Assembly: GCF_001854805.1 (NCBI RefSeq)
Contig: NZ_MBLO01000251.1
Location: 1-44,515 of the forward strand
Reading direction: 5' to 3'
Source: Pseudofrankia coriaricola
GTDB lineage: Bacteria; Actinomycetota; Actinomycetes; Frankiales; Frankiaceae
Length of the DNA: 44,515 nucleotides
The position numbers and the translations under genes were made by a program. Of the stretch, positions 34,056-42,872 are shown piece by piece; positions within the stretch are counted from its first letter, which is position 1; each line of letters begins with the position of its first letter. The notes below the pieces were generated by a model, which saw only the letters and a program-made list of their open reading frames with translations, was not told the DNA's origin and did not search any database.

Positions 34056-36602
34056 ATGAATGACGGCCCGATGGGCGACGAGCGCACCCGGGTCGTGCCG
34101 ACGTCGACCTACCGGCTCCAGCTGCACCTGGAGTTCAACTTCACCGACGCCGCGGTGATCGTGCCGTACCTGGCGGCGCTCGGCGTCTCGCACCTGTACC
34201 TGTCGCCGGTCCTTGAGGCCGCGCCCGGCTCGATGCACGGCTACGACATCGTCGAGCACGGCCGGATCAGCCCGGAGCTCGGCGGCGTCGGCGGGCTGCG
34301 CCGGCTCACCGCCGCCTGCCGGCGGGCGGGGCTGGGCCTCGTCGTCGACGTGGTGCCCAATCACATGGCCATCCCGACCCCACAGACCGCGAACCCCGTC
34401 TGGTGGTCGGTGCTGCGCGAGGGCCCCGACTCCCCCTACGCCGGCTGGTTCGACATCGACTGGGCGTCGACGGACAACCCGGGCAAGGTGCTGATGCCGC
34501 TGCTCGGCCAGCCGTTGCACGACTGCCTCGAGGCCGACGAGATCACCCTGGTCAGGACCGTCGACGCGGCGGAGACCGGCGCCGGGGACCTCGCCGGGTT
34601 CGGCGACGCGGGCGCCGACGATGACGCCGCCGACGGCGACGACTGGGTGATCACCTACTACGACCACGTCCTCCCGGTCGCGCCCGGCACCGCCGACCCG
34701 GACGACCTGGCCGGCACGCTCGACGCCCAGTACTACCGGCTGTGCTGGTGGCGCACCGCCGGCACCGAGCTCAACTACCGGCGGTTCTTCGACATCACCA
34801 CGCTCCCGGCACTGCGCCAGGAGGACCCCGACGTCTTCGCCGCCACCCACCGCCTCCTCATCGACCTGGTCCGCGCCGGCACCGTCGAGGGGTTGCGCAT
34901 CGACCACCCCGACGGCCTCGCCGACCCGGAGGAGTACCTGCGCCGGCTCTCGGACGCGACCGGCGGGGTGTGGACGGTCGTCGAGAAGATCCTCGAGGGC
35001 GACGAGTCACTGCCCGAGGCGTGGGCCTGCGACGGCACCACCGGCTACGAGGCCCTGAACAGGATCACCCGGCTCTTCCTCGACCCGCATGCCGCCCGCC
35101 CGCTGGCCGCGCTCTACGCCGAGGTCTCCGGCGAGGCGCCCGACTGGGCGCACACCGCGCACCAGGCCAAGCTGGACGTGCTGGACAACGTGCTGCGCCC
35201 CGAGCTGGACCGGCTGACGGCGCTCGCGCTCACCGAGGCCCGCCGGGACCGCGCCGACCTGACCCGCACCGGCCTGCGCGAGGCGCTGCGCGAGGTGCTC
35301 GCCGGCTTCGGCGTCTACCGGGCCTACCTCCGCCCCGACGGCACGCCGTCGCTGGAGGCCCGCTCGCACGTCGTCCGGGCCTGCGAGGAGGCCCGCCGCA
35401 GGCTCCCGCGCCGCGCCACCGAGATCGACCTGATCGAGGACCTGGCGCTCGGCGGCCCGGCGGAGTTCGTCGTCCGCTTCCAGCAGACCTGCGGCCCGGT
35501 GATGGCCAAGGGTGTCGAGGACACCGCGTTCTACCGGTTCGGCCAAGTGGTCGCGCTCAACGAGGTAGGTGGTGACCCGGGTGCCTACCCGGCCTTCCCG
35601 CCCGGCCATCCGCGCAGCGCCGTCCACGAGTTCCACGAGGCCAACGTCACGACGGCGCGGACCTGGCCGCTGACGATGACGACGCTGTCCACCCACGACA
35701 CCAAACGCTCTGAGGACGTCCGAGCGCGCCTCGCGGTCCTCTCGGAGGACCCGCGCGGCTGGGCGGACGTGGTCCGCCAGCTCGGCCGGCTCGGCTACCG
35801 GCACACCGACGCCGAGCGCGGCTGGCCGGACCCGGTCACCGTCTACCACCTGATCCAGACCCTGGTCGGCGCATGGCCGATCTCCGCGGAGCGGGTCCGC
35901 GAGTACATGCTCAAGGCGGTCCGCGAGGCCAAGGTGCACACCTCGTGGAGCGACCAGGACCCCTCGTACGAGAACGCGCTCACCACCTACGTCGACGCGG
36001 CCCTCGAGGACCCGGACTTCGTCGCCGCGCTGGAGAACTACGTCTCCACGATCGTCGAGCTCGGCCGGCAGAACTCGCTGGCGGCCCGGCTGCTGCAGCT
36101 CACCGCGCCCGGCGTCCCGGACGTCTACCAGGGCCAGGAGCTGTGGGACCACTCGCTGGTCGACCCGGACAACCGTCGGCCGGTGAACTTCGGGGAGCGC
36201 ACCAAGTTGCTCGGCGAGCTCGGCACCGACCCGGTGCCGCGGCGCCCGCCGTCGCTCGACGACACCGGCGCCGCCAAGCTCCTGGTGGTTTCCCGGGCGC
36301 TGCGGGTGCGCCGCGAGCACCCCGAGTGGTTCGGGCCGGGGTCGTCCTACCGGCCCCTGTGGGCGTCGGGCTCGGCGGCCGAGCACCTGGTGGCGTTCAC
36401 GAGGGCCGAGTCCGTGGTGACCGTGGTGCCCCGGCTGGTGCTGGGCCTACGCCGCGGCGGCGGCTGGCGCGACACCACGCTCACCCTGCCCGACGGCCGC
36501 TGGCTCGACGTCCTCACCGGCCGCCGCCACGACGGTGGTACCGCCTACGTCCTGCGCCTACTGCGCGACTTCCCCGTCACCATGCTCATCCGCGTCCCCT
36601 GA
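34056..36602 (+). CDS. treY: Maltooligosyl trehalose synthase TreY
   Basis: GH13 enzyme that isomerises the reducing-end alpha-1,4 bond of maltooligosaccharides to alpha,alpha-1,1; 848 residues. Visible motifs: VPTSTYRLQLHLEFNFTDA at the N-terminus, VVDVVPNHMA (region I), nucleophile Asp in GLRIDHPDGLADP, the Glu in TVVEKILEGDE, and the third acid in LSTHDTKRSEDVRARL. The C-terminal LTAPGVPDVYQGQELWD is characteristic. An in-frame start at 33999 lies in repeat sequence, so ATG 34056 is used. Its product is the substrate of TreZ. Confidence 0.95.
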   Translation: MNDGPMGDERTRVVPTSTYRLQLHLEFNFTDAAVIVPYLAALGVSHLYLSPVLEAAPGSMHGYDIVEHGRISPELGGVGGLRRLTAACRRAGLGLVVDVVPNHMAIPTPQTANPVWWSVLREGPDSPYAGWFDIDWASTDNPGKVLMPLLGQPLHDCLEADEITLVRTVDAAETGAGDLAGFGDAGADDDAADGDDWVITYYDHVLPVAPGTADPDDLAGTLDAQYYRLCWWRTAGTELNYRRFFDITTLPALRQEDPDVFAATHRLLIDLVRAGTVEGLRIDHPDGLADPEEYLRRLSDATGGVWTVVEKILEGDESLPEAWACDGTTGYEALNRITRLFLDPHAARPLAALYAEVSGEAPDWAHTAHQAKLDVLDNVLRPELDRLTALALTEARRDRADLTRTGLREALREVLAGFGVYRAYLRPDGTPSLEARSHVVRACEEARRRLPRRATEIDLIEDLALGGPAEFVVRFQQTCGPVMAKGVEDTAFYRFGQVVALNEVGGDPGAYPAFPPGHPRSAVHEFHEANVTTARTWPLTMTTLSTHDTKRSEDVRARLAVLSEDPRGWADVVRQLGRLGYRHTDAERGWPDPVTVYHLIQTLVGAWPISAERVREYMLKAVREAKVHTSWSDQDPSYENALTTYVDAALEDPDFVAALENYVSTIVELGRQNSLAARLLQLTAPGVPDVYQGQELWDHSLVDPDNRRPVNFGERTKLLGELGTDPVPRRPPSLDDTGAAKLLVVSRALRVRREHPEWFGPGSSYRPLWASGSAAEHLVAFTRAESVVTVVPRLVLGLRRGGGWRDTTLTLPDGRWLDVLTGRRHDGGTAYVLRLLRDFPVTMLIRVP

Positions 36603-36655
36603 GCCGATCCCAGCCCCGGCCCTCTGCCGCTGCTGGAGGCCACCAGGCCCAAGAC

Positions 36656-36699
36656 CAGTCAGACGCCACCCGCCACCGCCGACGCACCGCGTCTGACTG
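36656..36699. repeat. 11 bp stem hairpin between treY and treZ
   Basis: CAGTCAGACGC (36656-36666) pairs exactly with GCGTCTGACTG (36689-36699) over a 22-base loop, 54 bp after the treY stop. There is no T-run. It may be a partial terminator or an operator dyad for treZ. Confidence 0.6.
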
Positions 36700-36881
36700 A
36701 CCTCCGGCGGGCCTGCCCTCGCCTGGGCGATGTTGGTGGGAGGTCACCCACCGCCCGCACGACGACCACGAGGCTGTGTTCCGCGACCAGCGACTCCTGA
36801 CGGTCGTCGCCCACCGAGGCGGCGCACGGCAAAGTCGTGGCGTTCGGCGTTCGGCGTTTAGCGGGTGGGGGTTCGGGCGGT

Positions 36882-38810
36882 ATGACAGAGGCGATGAGCA
36901 CTTTTCGGGTCTGGGCACCCCTCGCGAAGTCCGTCGCCGTCGTCACCGCCGAGCCCGGCGGCCCGCCCAAGGCCGGCGGCCCCGACGGGCCGGACGAGGC
37001 CGGTGCCGCCGGGTCCGCGGCGGACCTGGTCACCGACCTGGCGCCGGCCGCCGGTGGCTGGTGGACGGCCGAGGTGCCGGGCGCCGGGCACGGCACCGAC
37101 TATGCGTTCCGGCTAGACGGCGCGGACGAGGAGCTGCCCGACCCACGGTCGGCGTGGCAACCGTACGGGGTGCACGGACGCTCCCGGGTCGTCGACCACG
37201 GCCGGTTCGCCTGCACGGACCACGGCTGGCGGGGCGTGCCGCTCGCCGGAAGCGTGCTCTACGAGTTGCACGTCGGCACGTTCACCCCGGAGGGGACCTT
37301 CGACGCCGCCATCGGCCGGCTCGACCACCTCGTCGACCTCGGCGTCGACGCCGTCGAGCTACTGCCGGTGAACGCCTTTCCCGGCCGGCACGGCTGGGGC
37401 TACGACGGCGTCGGCCTCTTCGCCGTCCACGACCCGTACGGCGGCCCAGATGGACTCAGGCGGTTCGTCGACGCCGCCCACGCCCGCGGCCTCGGCGTGG
37501 TCATGGACGTCGTCTACAACCATCTCGGACCCGACGGGAACTACCTCGGACGGTTCGGCCCCTACTTCACCGACCGGTACGCCACCCCGTGGGGCGCGGC
37601 GGTCAACCTCGACGACTCCGACTCCGACGAGGTACGGGCCTTCATCCTCGACAACGCGCTCGCCTGGCTGCGGGACTACCACTGCGACGGGCTGCGGGTG
37701 GACGCGGTGCACGCGCTGCGCGACAGCCGGGCGATGCACATCCTCGAGGAGCTCTCGACGGCCGTCCGCCGCCTCGGCGCGCACCAGCGACGGCCGCTGT
37801 TCCTCATCGCCGAGTCCGATCTCAACGACCCGCGGATGATCACCTCGCTCGAGGCCGGCGGCCACGGGATGGACGGGCAGTGGGCCGACGACGTCCACCA
37901 CGCCCTGTGGACGGCGCTGTCCGGCGAGCGGCAGGGCTACTACCGCGACTTCGGCTCGCTCGCGACGCTCGCGAAGGCCTTCGAGGGCGGATTCGTGCAT
38001 GACGGGACGTACTCGACGTTCCGCGGCCGCGCCCACGGGCGGAAGATCCCGTCGTCGGTGCCGGCGTCCCGGCTCGTCACCTTCCTGCAGGACCACGATC
38101 AGGTCGGCAACCGCGCCACCGGCGACCGGGCAGCCGCGACGCTGTCCGACGGTCTGCTGCGGGTCGGCGCCGCGCTGCTGCTGGCCGGGCCGTTCACGCC
38201 GATGCTGTTCATGGGCGAGGAGTGGGGCGCGACCACCCCGTGGGCCTACTTCACCGACCATGAGGCGGACTGGCTCGCCCAGGCGGTCCGCGACGGCCGG
38301 CGGGCCGAGTTCGCCACACATGGCTGGAACCCGGACGATGTGCCCGACCCGCAGGACGAGGCCACGTTCACCGGGTCGAAGCTGGACTGGTCACAGCCGG
38401 CCGCCGAGCCGCACCGAAGCCTCCTCGACTGGCACCGGCGCCTGATCGGGCTGCGCCGCGCGGTCGAGGACCTCGCCGACCCGTCCTGGGACGGCGTGCG
38501 CTGCGCCTACGACGAGCAGGCCCGGTGGTTCGTGCTGTACCGAGGCGGCCCGCCGGCCGAGGTCGCAGTGGTGTGCAACCTGTCGGGGACGCGGCAGTCG
38601 ATCCCCGTCGACCCGACGGATCCGGCCGGCGACGACACGGACCTGCCAGGGCCGGGCGGAGTGGTGCTCGACGTGCTGGCGGCGTCGACCCCCGGATTCG
38701 TCTACCAACCGGACAGCGTCGAGACCGACGGCGAGTCGGTGGTGATCGCCCGGCTGCTGCCGCGCCACCTCGGGGAGCACCGCCCGGCATCGGGCGGGCC
38801 ACCGGCCTAG
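36882..38810 (+). CDS. treZ: Malto-oligosyltrehalose trehalohydrolase TreZ
   Basis: GH13 hydrolase that releases trehalose from the TreY product; about 642 residues from ATG 36882 (a second ATG at 36894 is equally plausible). An N-terminal CBM48-like domain starts TFRVWAPLAKSVAVV, with a short Gly/Ala/Pro insertion after it. Barrel motifs: VVMDVVYNHLGPDGNYL (region I), nucleophile Asp in GLRVDAVHALRD, Glu in LIAESDLNDPR, Asp in FLQDHDQVGNR, and MLFMGEEWGATTPWAYFTDH. It lies 279 bp after treY. Confidence 0.95.
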   Translation: MTEAMSTFRVWAPLAKSVAVVTAEPGGPPKAGGPDGPDEAGAAGSAADLVTDLAPAAGGWWTAEVPGAGHGTDYAFRLDGADEELPDPRSAWQPYGVHGRSRVVDHGRFACTDHGWRGVPLAGSVLYELHVGTFTPEGTFDAAIGRLDHLVDLGVDAVELLPVNAFPGRHGWGYDGVGLFAVHDPYGGPDGLRRFVDAAHARGLGVVMDVVYNHLGPDGNYLGRFGPYFTDRYATPWGAAVNLDDSDSDEVRAFILDNALAWLRDYHCDGLRVDAVHALRDSRAMHILEELSTAVRRLGAHQRRPLFLIAESDLNDPRMITSLEAGGHGMDGQWADDVHHALWTALSGERQGYYRDFGSLATLAKAFEGGFVHDGTYSTFRGRAHGRKIPSSVPASRLVTFLQDHDQVGNRATGDRAAATLSDGLLRVGAALLLAGPFTPMLFMGEEWGATTPWAYFTDHEADWLAQAVRDGRRAEFATHGWNPDDVPDPQDEATFTGSKLDWSQPAAEPHRSLLDWHRRLIGLRRAVEDLADPSWDGVRCAYDEQARWFVLYRGGPPAEVAVVCNLSGTRQSIPVDPTDPAGDDTDLPGPGGVVLDVLAASTPGFVYQPDSVETDGESVVIARLLPRHLGEHRPASGGPPA

Positions 38811-38844
38811 CACCCCGCGGCCTGGTACTCCGCCGCGGCTGGAT

Positions 38845-38875
38845 GCCAGGCGACGGCCCGCCATCGTCGCCTGGC
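38845..38875. terminator. Bidirectional hairpin after treZ
   Basis: GCCAGGCGACG, a nine-base loop and CGTCGCCTGGC form a perfect 11 bp stem. It lies 34 bp after the treZ stop and 7 bp before the end of the convergent small membrane peptide gene, so it can serve both. Confidence 0.7.
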
Positions 38876-38882
38876 CCTCGGC

Positions 38883-39002
38883 CTAGCGTTCGCGGGTGGT
38901 CTCCTGGGGGCTCTCGGCGCGGCGGAGCACGAAGTACAGCAGCCCGAGCAGGCCCAGCGCGAACAGCAGGACCACTACCAGCAGAATCACGTACGTCGCC
39001 AT
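38883..39002 (-). CDS. 39-residue single-pass membrane peptide
   Basis: Too short for usual gene callers. From ATG 39002 it reads MATYVILLVVVLLFALGLLG, continues LLYFVLRR, and ends with a polar tail RAESPQETTRER. That is one membrane helix with positive residues just after it, as in many small actinobacterial membrane proteins. Codon use has G/C at most third positions, as in neighbouring genes. The ribosome binding site is weak (AGGG), so expression is not assured. It is convergent with treZ and followed by a hairpin. Function unknown. Confidence 0.6.
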   Translation of the reverse strand: MATYVILLVVVLLFALGLLGLLYFVLRRAESPQETTRER

Positions 39003-39327
39003 GGCCCTATCGTCGCCGCCCCGCCCGCCGTCGGAAAATCCGCCCCGCCCCGCCGATCCGGCGGGGGCCCTGTCACCGGTCCGCCAGGCCGGCCGGCCGG
39101 ACCGCCGGAAAGTCCACGGCCCGCTCGGTGACCATCGTCAGACGTGCCCAGCCGGCACCGCTCCCACCCCTCCAAGCGCGAAAGATCCCGGCCGGAGAGG
39201 CGCGGCCACGCTCCGCCAGCCACGCTCCGCCAGCCGCCAGCTGACATCCCGTCAGTGATCCTGGGGACAACGGCCGCCGGACGTGCGAAGGAAGATCATT
39301 TTCGCACGCCCTTTGGCCCTCTAGCCG
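39003..39327. other. Gap with a partial R2 repeat
   Basis: About 325 bp upstream of the small membrane peptide. A partial R2 motif (CCGATCCGGCGGGGGCCCTG) lies at about 39052-39072. No gene was supported. Confidence 0.45.
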
Positions 39328-39876
39328 CTAGCTGGTGCCCACGCCCTGCCAGACGGCCTCCGCGCCGGCGTGGCCAATCCGGATCACCTCGACGACCGTC
39401 ACCACGGCGAGAGCCAGCACGATCACGGAGACGACGAGCGCCACAACGCGCATCCTGGAGCCGGTCGCCGTCGCCGCACGAGCTCCCGTCCCGGGAGCCG
39501 GTGTCGACCAGGCGGTGGGGCGCCAGCCGTCGGCCCACAGCAGCAGGACCGCGGCCACGAACAGCGCGGCCACCCACGGCAGCAGCTGCTCGCCGAGGTC
39601 CGCATGCCGGTTGATCAGCGGGTTGTCGACCCCCAGCCGGTCGCGCAGCTTGTCTCCGGTCGCCGTCGTGATCGGGACCAGGATGAGCGCGACGGCCGCG
39701 CCGAGCGTGGGCAGAGGCCCGAGGGTGCGCCGCAGCCGCGGCCACAGCGCGGAGAGCGCCAACAATGCCGCCGCCAGCGGTATCAGCACGACCGTGGCGT
39801 GGACAATCAGGGCATGGGTGGGAAGCCCGGACACAGTATCGGGCAACGCGGCCTCCGGCGTGGGCTGAGCGGACAT
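39328..39876 (-). CDS. DUF2231-family membrane protein
   Basis: 182 residues with four predicted membrane helices. The N-terminal family motif GLPTHALIVHATVVLIPLAA is followed by helices around LPTLGAAVALILVPITTATG, LLPWVAALFVAAVLLLW and VVALVVSVIVLALAVVTVVE. The conserved His of the LPxHxxxVH motif and HADLGEQ are present. The family has no established role in actinobacteria. A GC-rich hairpin (39894-39919) lies just upstream. Confidence 0.85.
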   Translation of the reverse strand: MSAQPTPEAALPDTVSGLPTHALIVHATVVLIPLAAALLALSALWPRLRRTLGPLPTLGAAVALILVPITTATGDKLRDRLGVDNPLINRHADLGEQLLPWVAALFVAAVLLLWADGWRPTAWSTPAPGTGARAATATGSRMRVVALVVSVIVLALAVVTVVEVIRIGHAGAEAVWQGVGTS

Positions 39877-39893
39877 GAGGGGTAGCGGACCAT

Positions 39894-39919
39894 CCGCCGC
39901 GGCACGCAGGCCGCGGCGG
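39894..39919. terminator. 10 bp GC-rich hairpin upstream of DUF2231 gene
   Basis: CCGCCGCGGC-ACGCAG-GCCGCGGCGG. It lies between the SPFH gene and the DUF2231 gene on the same strand. It could end the NfeD-SPFH transcript, although it is about 170 bp past that stop. Confidence 0.45.
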
Positions 39920-40092
39920 AGATCGCCTTAGACCCTGCCGACGTCGCCTGAAGATGTCCTGAGAAACCCCGCCGCCTTAGCAGCCTGCTTACTACTTGCC
40001 TGGTGCCAGCCGGTCCAGGCGCACCGACGGGACCGCGCGATGCGCCCGCCGGCTTGCCGCCCGCCGCCGGCCGGCGCGACCAGCCTTCGGCG

Positions 40093-41130
40093 CTACGGGG
40101 TGGGAAGGCCCTCCGGTCCGGAGGCGGAGGCCGGCGGCTTGGCGAGGCGGCCACCGGGCCGCGGGGTGGCGTCCGGGTCGCCGTCGCCGGCCGAAGGCAA
40201 CCCGGCCGGCGGCCGCGTCGAGGCCGGACTCGCGGGCGGAGCCGCTGCCGACGGCCTGCCGAGCAGGCCGTTCAGCTCGCCGAGGCCGTTGCCGAGCGCG
40301 GTGGTCAGCTCGCTGGGGACGATCCACAGCTTGCTCGCCTGCCCTTGGGCGATCTCCGGGAGGGTCTGCAGGTATTTGTAGGCGAGCAGTTTCTGGTCCG
40401 CGTCACCCGCGTGGATGGCGGCGAACACGGTCGCGATCGCCTTCGCCTCGCCGTCGGCGCGCAGGATCTGCGCCTGCTGGTCGCCCTCGGCTCGCAGGAT
40501 CGCCGCCTGCTTCTCGCCCTCGGCGCGCAGGATCTCGCTCTGCCGGATGCCCTCGGCGCCGAGGATCGCGGCGCGGCGGTCCCGCTCGGCGCGCATCTGC
40601 TTCTCCATCGCCTCCTGCACGGAGCGCGGGGGCTCTATGGCCTTGATCTCCACACGGTTGACCCGGATGCCCCACTTACCGGTCGCCTCGTCGAGCACGC
40701 CGCGCAGCGCGGTGTTGATCTGATCCCGCGAGGTGAGCGCGGCCTCCAGGTGCAGGCCGCCGATGACGTTGCGCAGTGTGGTGACGGTGAGCTGTTCGAT
40801 CGCCTGGATGAAGTTGGCGATCTCATAGGTGGCCGCGCGCGGGTCGGTGACCTGGAAATACAGGACCGTGTCGATGCCGACGACCAGGTTGTCCTCGGTG
40901 ATCACCGGCTGGGGTGGGAAGGCCACGACCTGCTCGCGCAGGTCGATGCGCTCTCGGATCCGGTCGATGAACGGCAGCACCAGCGCGAGCCCCGGCACGA
41001 GGGTGCGGTTGTAACGGCCGAGCCGCTCGACGACCATCGCGCGGGCCTGCGGGACGATCTTGATCGTCCGGACGACGAAGATCAGCGCGACGAACGCCAA
41101 GACGACCGCCGCGATCAGTCCACCGGTCAT
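40093..41130 (-). CDS. SPFH/Band 7 (stomatin-like) membrane protein
   Basis: 345 residues: one N-terminal membrane helix (LIAAVVLAFVALIFVVRTI), the SPFH domain (IVPQARAMVVERLGRYNRTL, TLRNVIGGLHLEAALTSRD), then a long helix with repeated ILRAEG-type units (AEGIRQSEILRAEGEKQAAI) predicted to form a coiled coil. The C-terminus is Ala/Pro-rich. Such proteins scaffold membrane microdomains and quality control. Its start overlaps the NfeD gene by 4 bp, and the pairing of SPFH and NfeD is a recurrent conserved operon. Confidence 0.93.
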   Translation of the reverse strand: MTGGLIAAVVLAFVALIFVVRTIKIVPQARAMVVERLGRYNRTLVPGLALVLPFIDRIRERIDLREQVVAFPPQPVITEDNLVVGIDTVLYFQVTDPRAATYEIANFIQAIEQLTVTTLRNVIGGLHLEAALTSRDQINTALRGVLDEATGKWGIRVNRVEIKAIEPPRSVQEAMEKQMRAERDRRAAILGAEGIRQSEILRAEGEKQAAILRAEGDQQAQILRADGEAKAIATVFAAIHAGDADQKLLAYKYLQTLPEIAQGQASKLWIVPSELTTALGNGLGELNGLLGRPSAAAPPASPASTRPPAGLPSAGDGDPDATPRPGGRLAKPPASASGPEGLPTP

Positions 41131-41594
41131 GCCAATTCCCCTCGTGGAGCCTCCGGCCCCGGGATTTCCTCCTGGTGGACGACGGCCGTCGCCCCGTCGA
41201 TACGCAGCACCCGCACCCGGCTACCGGCGGCGAGCACGGCGTCCTCCGGGTAGGCCCGCGCCGACCAGACCTCGCCCCTGATCTTCACCCGGCCGTCGTC
41301 ACGGTCGACCCGCTCGAGGACGACGCCCTCGACGCCGATCAGCGCATCCGTGCCGGTGGTGGTGAGCGGGGTGTTCATGAGGTGGCGGCGGGCGATCGGG
41401 CGCAGCCCGAAGGTCAGGCCGCCGGACGCGACCACGAACACCACGACCTGCCAGGCCGTGTCGCCGCCGAGGAGCGCCACCAGCGCGGAGACGAGCGCCG
41501 CGCCCGCCAACATGAGCAGGAAGAGACCGCCGGTGAGCAGCTCACCGACCGCGAGCGCCCCCGCCACCACGAACCAGACAACCTCTGCCGGCAC
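41127..41594 (-). CDS. NfeD-family membrane protein
   Basis: 155 residues from the GTG at 41594. Membrane helices (VVWFVVAGALAVGELLTGGL and following) are followed by a C-terminal OB-fold NfeD domain (LIGVEGVVLERVDRDDGRVK, GEVWSARAYPEDAVLAAGSR). This is the short form without a serine protease domain. It partners the SPFH protein encoded immediately downstream (ATGA overlap). A TTG start 14 codons upstream is possible, but the helix begins right after the GTG. Confidence 0.88.
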   Translation of the reverse strand: MPAEVVWFVVAGALAVGELLTGGLFLLMLAGAALVSALVALLGGDTAWQVVVFVVASGGLTFGLRPIARRHLMNTPLTTTGTDALIGVEGVVLERVDRDDGRVKIRGEVWSARAYPEDAVLAAGSRVRVLRIDGATAVVHQEEIPGPEAPRGELA

Positions 41595-41889
41595 GACTTC
41601 ATCGTAGGCCCGGTCATGCGTCGGATGACGCCTCAATGTCGGCCGCCGGACAAACGGGAATCAGGCCGTTCGACCGTCGCGAAAGACCCCCACGCGGACA
41701 TCGCGGGTCGGGTTGCCCCCGGGCCCGAGCGTGGCTTCAACCCGCGCAGGCCGGCTGGCGGACCGGGTTGGGTACCGTTGATGACAGCCTCTCACCGCCG
41801 ACCCGGCAGGGACCCTGTCGCCGATCCGGCGGGGAACCGGGCGCGGATGTCCGACCGCCCGCCAGCAACCCATTCCCGACAAAGGAACC
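41595..41889. other. Divergent gap NfeD / pheA with a partial R2 motif
   Basis: About 295 bp. Part of an R2 repeat (CCGACCCGGCAGGGACCCTG, then CCGATCCGGCGGGGAACC) lies at 41798-41840. GACATCGCGGGTCGGG at 41697-41712 recalls a phrase in R3. Promoters for both neighbours should be here but were not resolved. Confidence 0.45.
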
Positions 41890-41910
41890 GTGACCACACC
41901 GTGTCCGTGA
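41890..41910 (+). promoter_or_regulatory. Six-codon leader frame coupled to pheA
   Basis: AAAGGA is spaced five bases from a GTG at 41890 that opens a six-codon frame (M-T-T-P-C-P). Its TGA stop overlaps the pheA ATG by one base (TGATG). pheA itself lacks a well-placed ribosome binding site, so initiation at the leader and re-initiation at pheA is plausible. The leader contains no Phe codon, so classical attenuation is unlikely. Confidence 0.45.
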
Positions 41911-42794
41911 TGACATCCCGGCAGCGCATCGCCTACCAGGGCGAGCCTGGAGCGAACTCCCATCTCGCCTGTCGGAACGTCTATCCGGACTTCGACGCGG
42001 TGCCGTTCCAGACCTTCGAGGAGTGCTTCGCCTCGATCGAGGACGGCACGGTGGAGCTGGCGATGATCCCGGTGGAGAACTCCACCGCGGGCCGGGTCGC
42101 CGACATCCACCACCTGCTTCCGCAGGCGACGGCCCACATCATCGGCGAGTACTTCCTGCCGGTGAACCACCAGCTCATGGCGCTGCCGGGCGCGACGCTC
42201 GACGGCCTGAAGACCGTGCACAGCCATCCGCAGGCGCTGGCCCAGTGCCGGGAGGCGCTGCGGGGGCTCGGCCTGCGGGCCGTGCCGGACGCGGACACGG
42301 CCGGGGCCGCGCGCGAGCTCGCCCAGTCCGGCGACCTCACCAGGGCGGCGATCGCCTCCGGGATGGCCGCCGAGGTCTACGGGCTGACGATCCTGCGCGC
42401 CGACCTGGAGGACGAGGACCACAACACCACCCGGTTCCTCATCTTCTCCGGCGAGAACCTCCGGGCCGCCGCCGGCGTGCACGAGCTGGTGACGACGTTC
42501 TTCTTCGAGGTGAAGAACCGGCCGGCCGCGCTCTACAAGGCGCTCGGCGGCTTCGCCACCAACGGCGTCAACATGACGAAGCTGGAGAGCTTCATGGTGA
42601 GCGGCAACTTCGTCGCCACCCAGTTCCTCGCCGACATCGAGGGCAGCCCGGAGGAGCCGGCCGTCGCGCGAGCGTTCGAGGAGCTGGCCTTCTTCGCCGA
42701 CTACCGCATCCTCGGCGTCTACCGCGCCAGCCGGTACCGCGAGCGCATCGCCGGGAGCACCGCCGCCAGCCGGCCCCGCGACGCCGCCGGCTGA
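41910..42794 (+). CDS. pheA: Prephenate dehydratase
   Basis: Converts prephenate to phenylpyruvate in phenylalanine synthesis; 294 residues, monofunctional. Catalytic domain: RIAYQGEPGANSHLAC, MIPVENSTAGRVADIHHLL and the conserved Thr-Arg-Phe in DHNTTRFLIFSG. The regulatory ACT domain with the Phe-binding ESFM motif (NGVNMTKLESFMVSG) follows. The start is ATG 41910 or GTG 41901. No chorismate mutase domain is fused. Confidence 0.95.
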   Translation: MTSRQRIAYQGEPGANSHLACRNVYPDFDAVPFQTFEECFASIEDGTVELAMIPVENSTAGRVADIHHLLPQATAHIIGEYFLPVNHQLMALPGATLDGLKTVHSHPQALAQCREALRGLGLRAVPDADTAGAARELAQSGDLTRAAIASGMAAEVYGLTILRADLEDEDHNTTRFLIFSGENLRAAAGVHELVTTFFFEVKNRPAALYKALGGFATNGVNMTKLESFMVSGNFVATQFLADIEGSPEEPAVARAFEELAFFADYRILGVYRASRYRERIAGSTAASRPRDAAG

Positions 42795-42872
42795 CCCGTC
42801 CAGGAAGGGCCGCCGTCATGAGCCCCCGCACACACGGCACATCGGCCGGGGCCGAACGCTAGGGTCGGGCCG

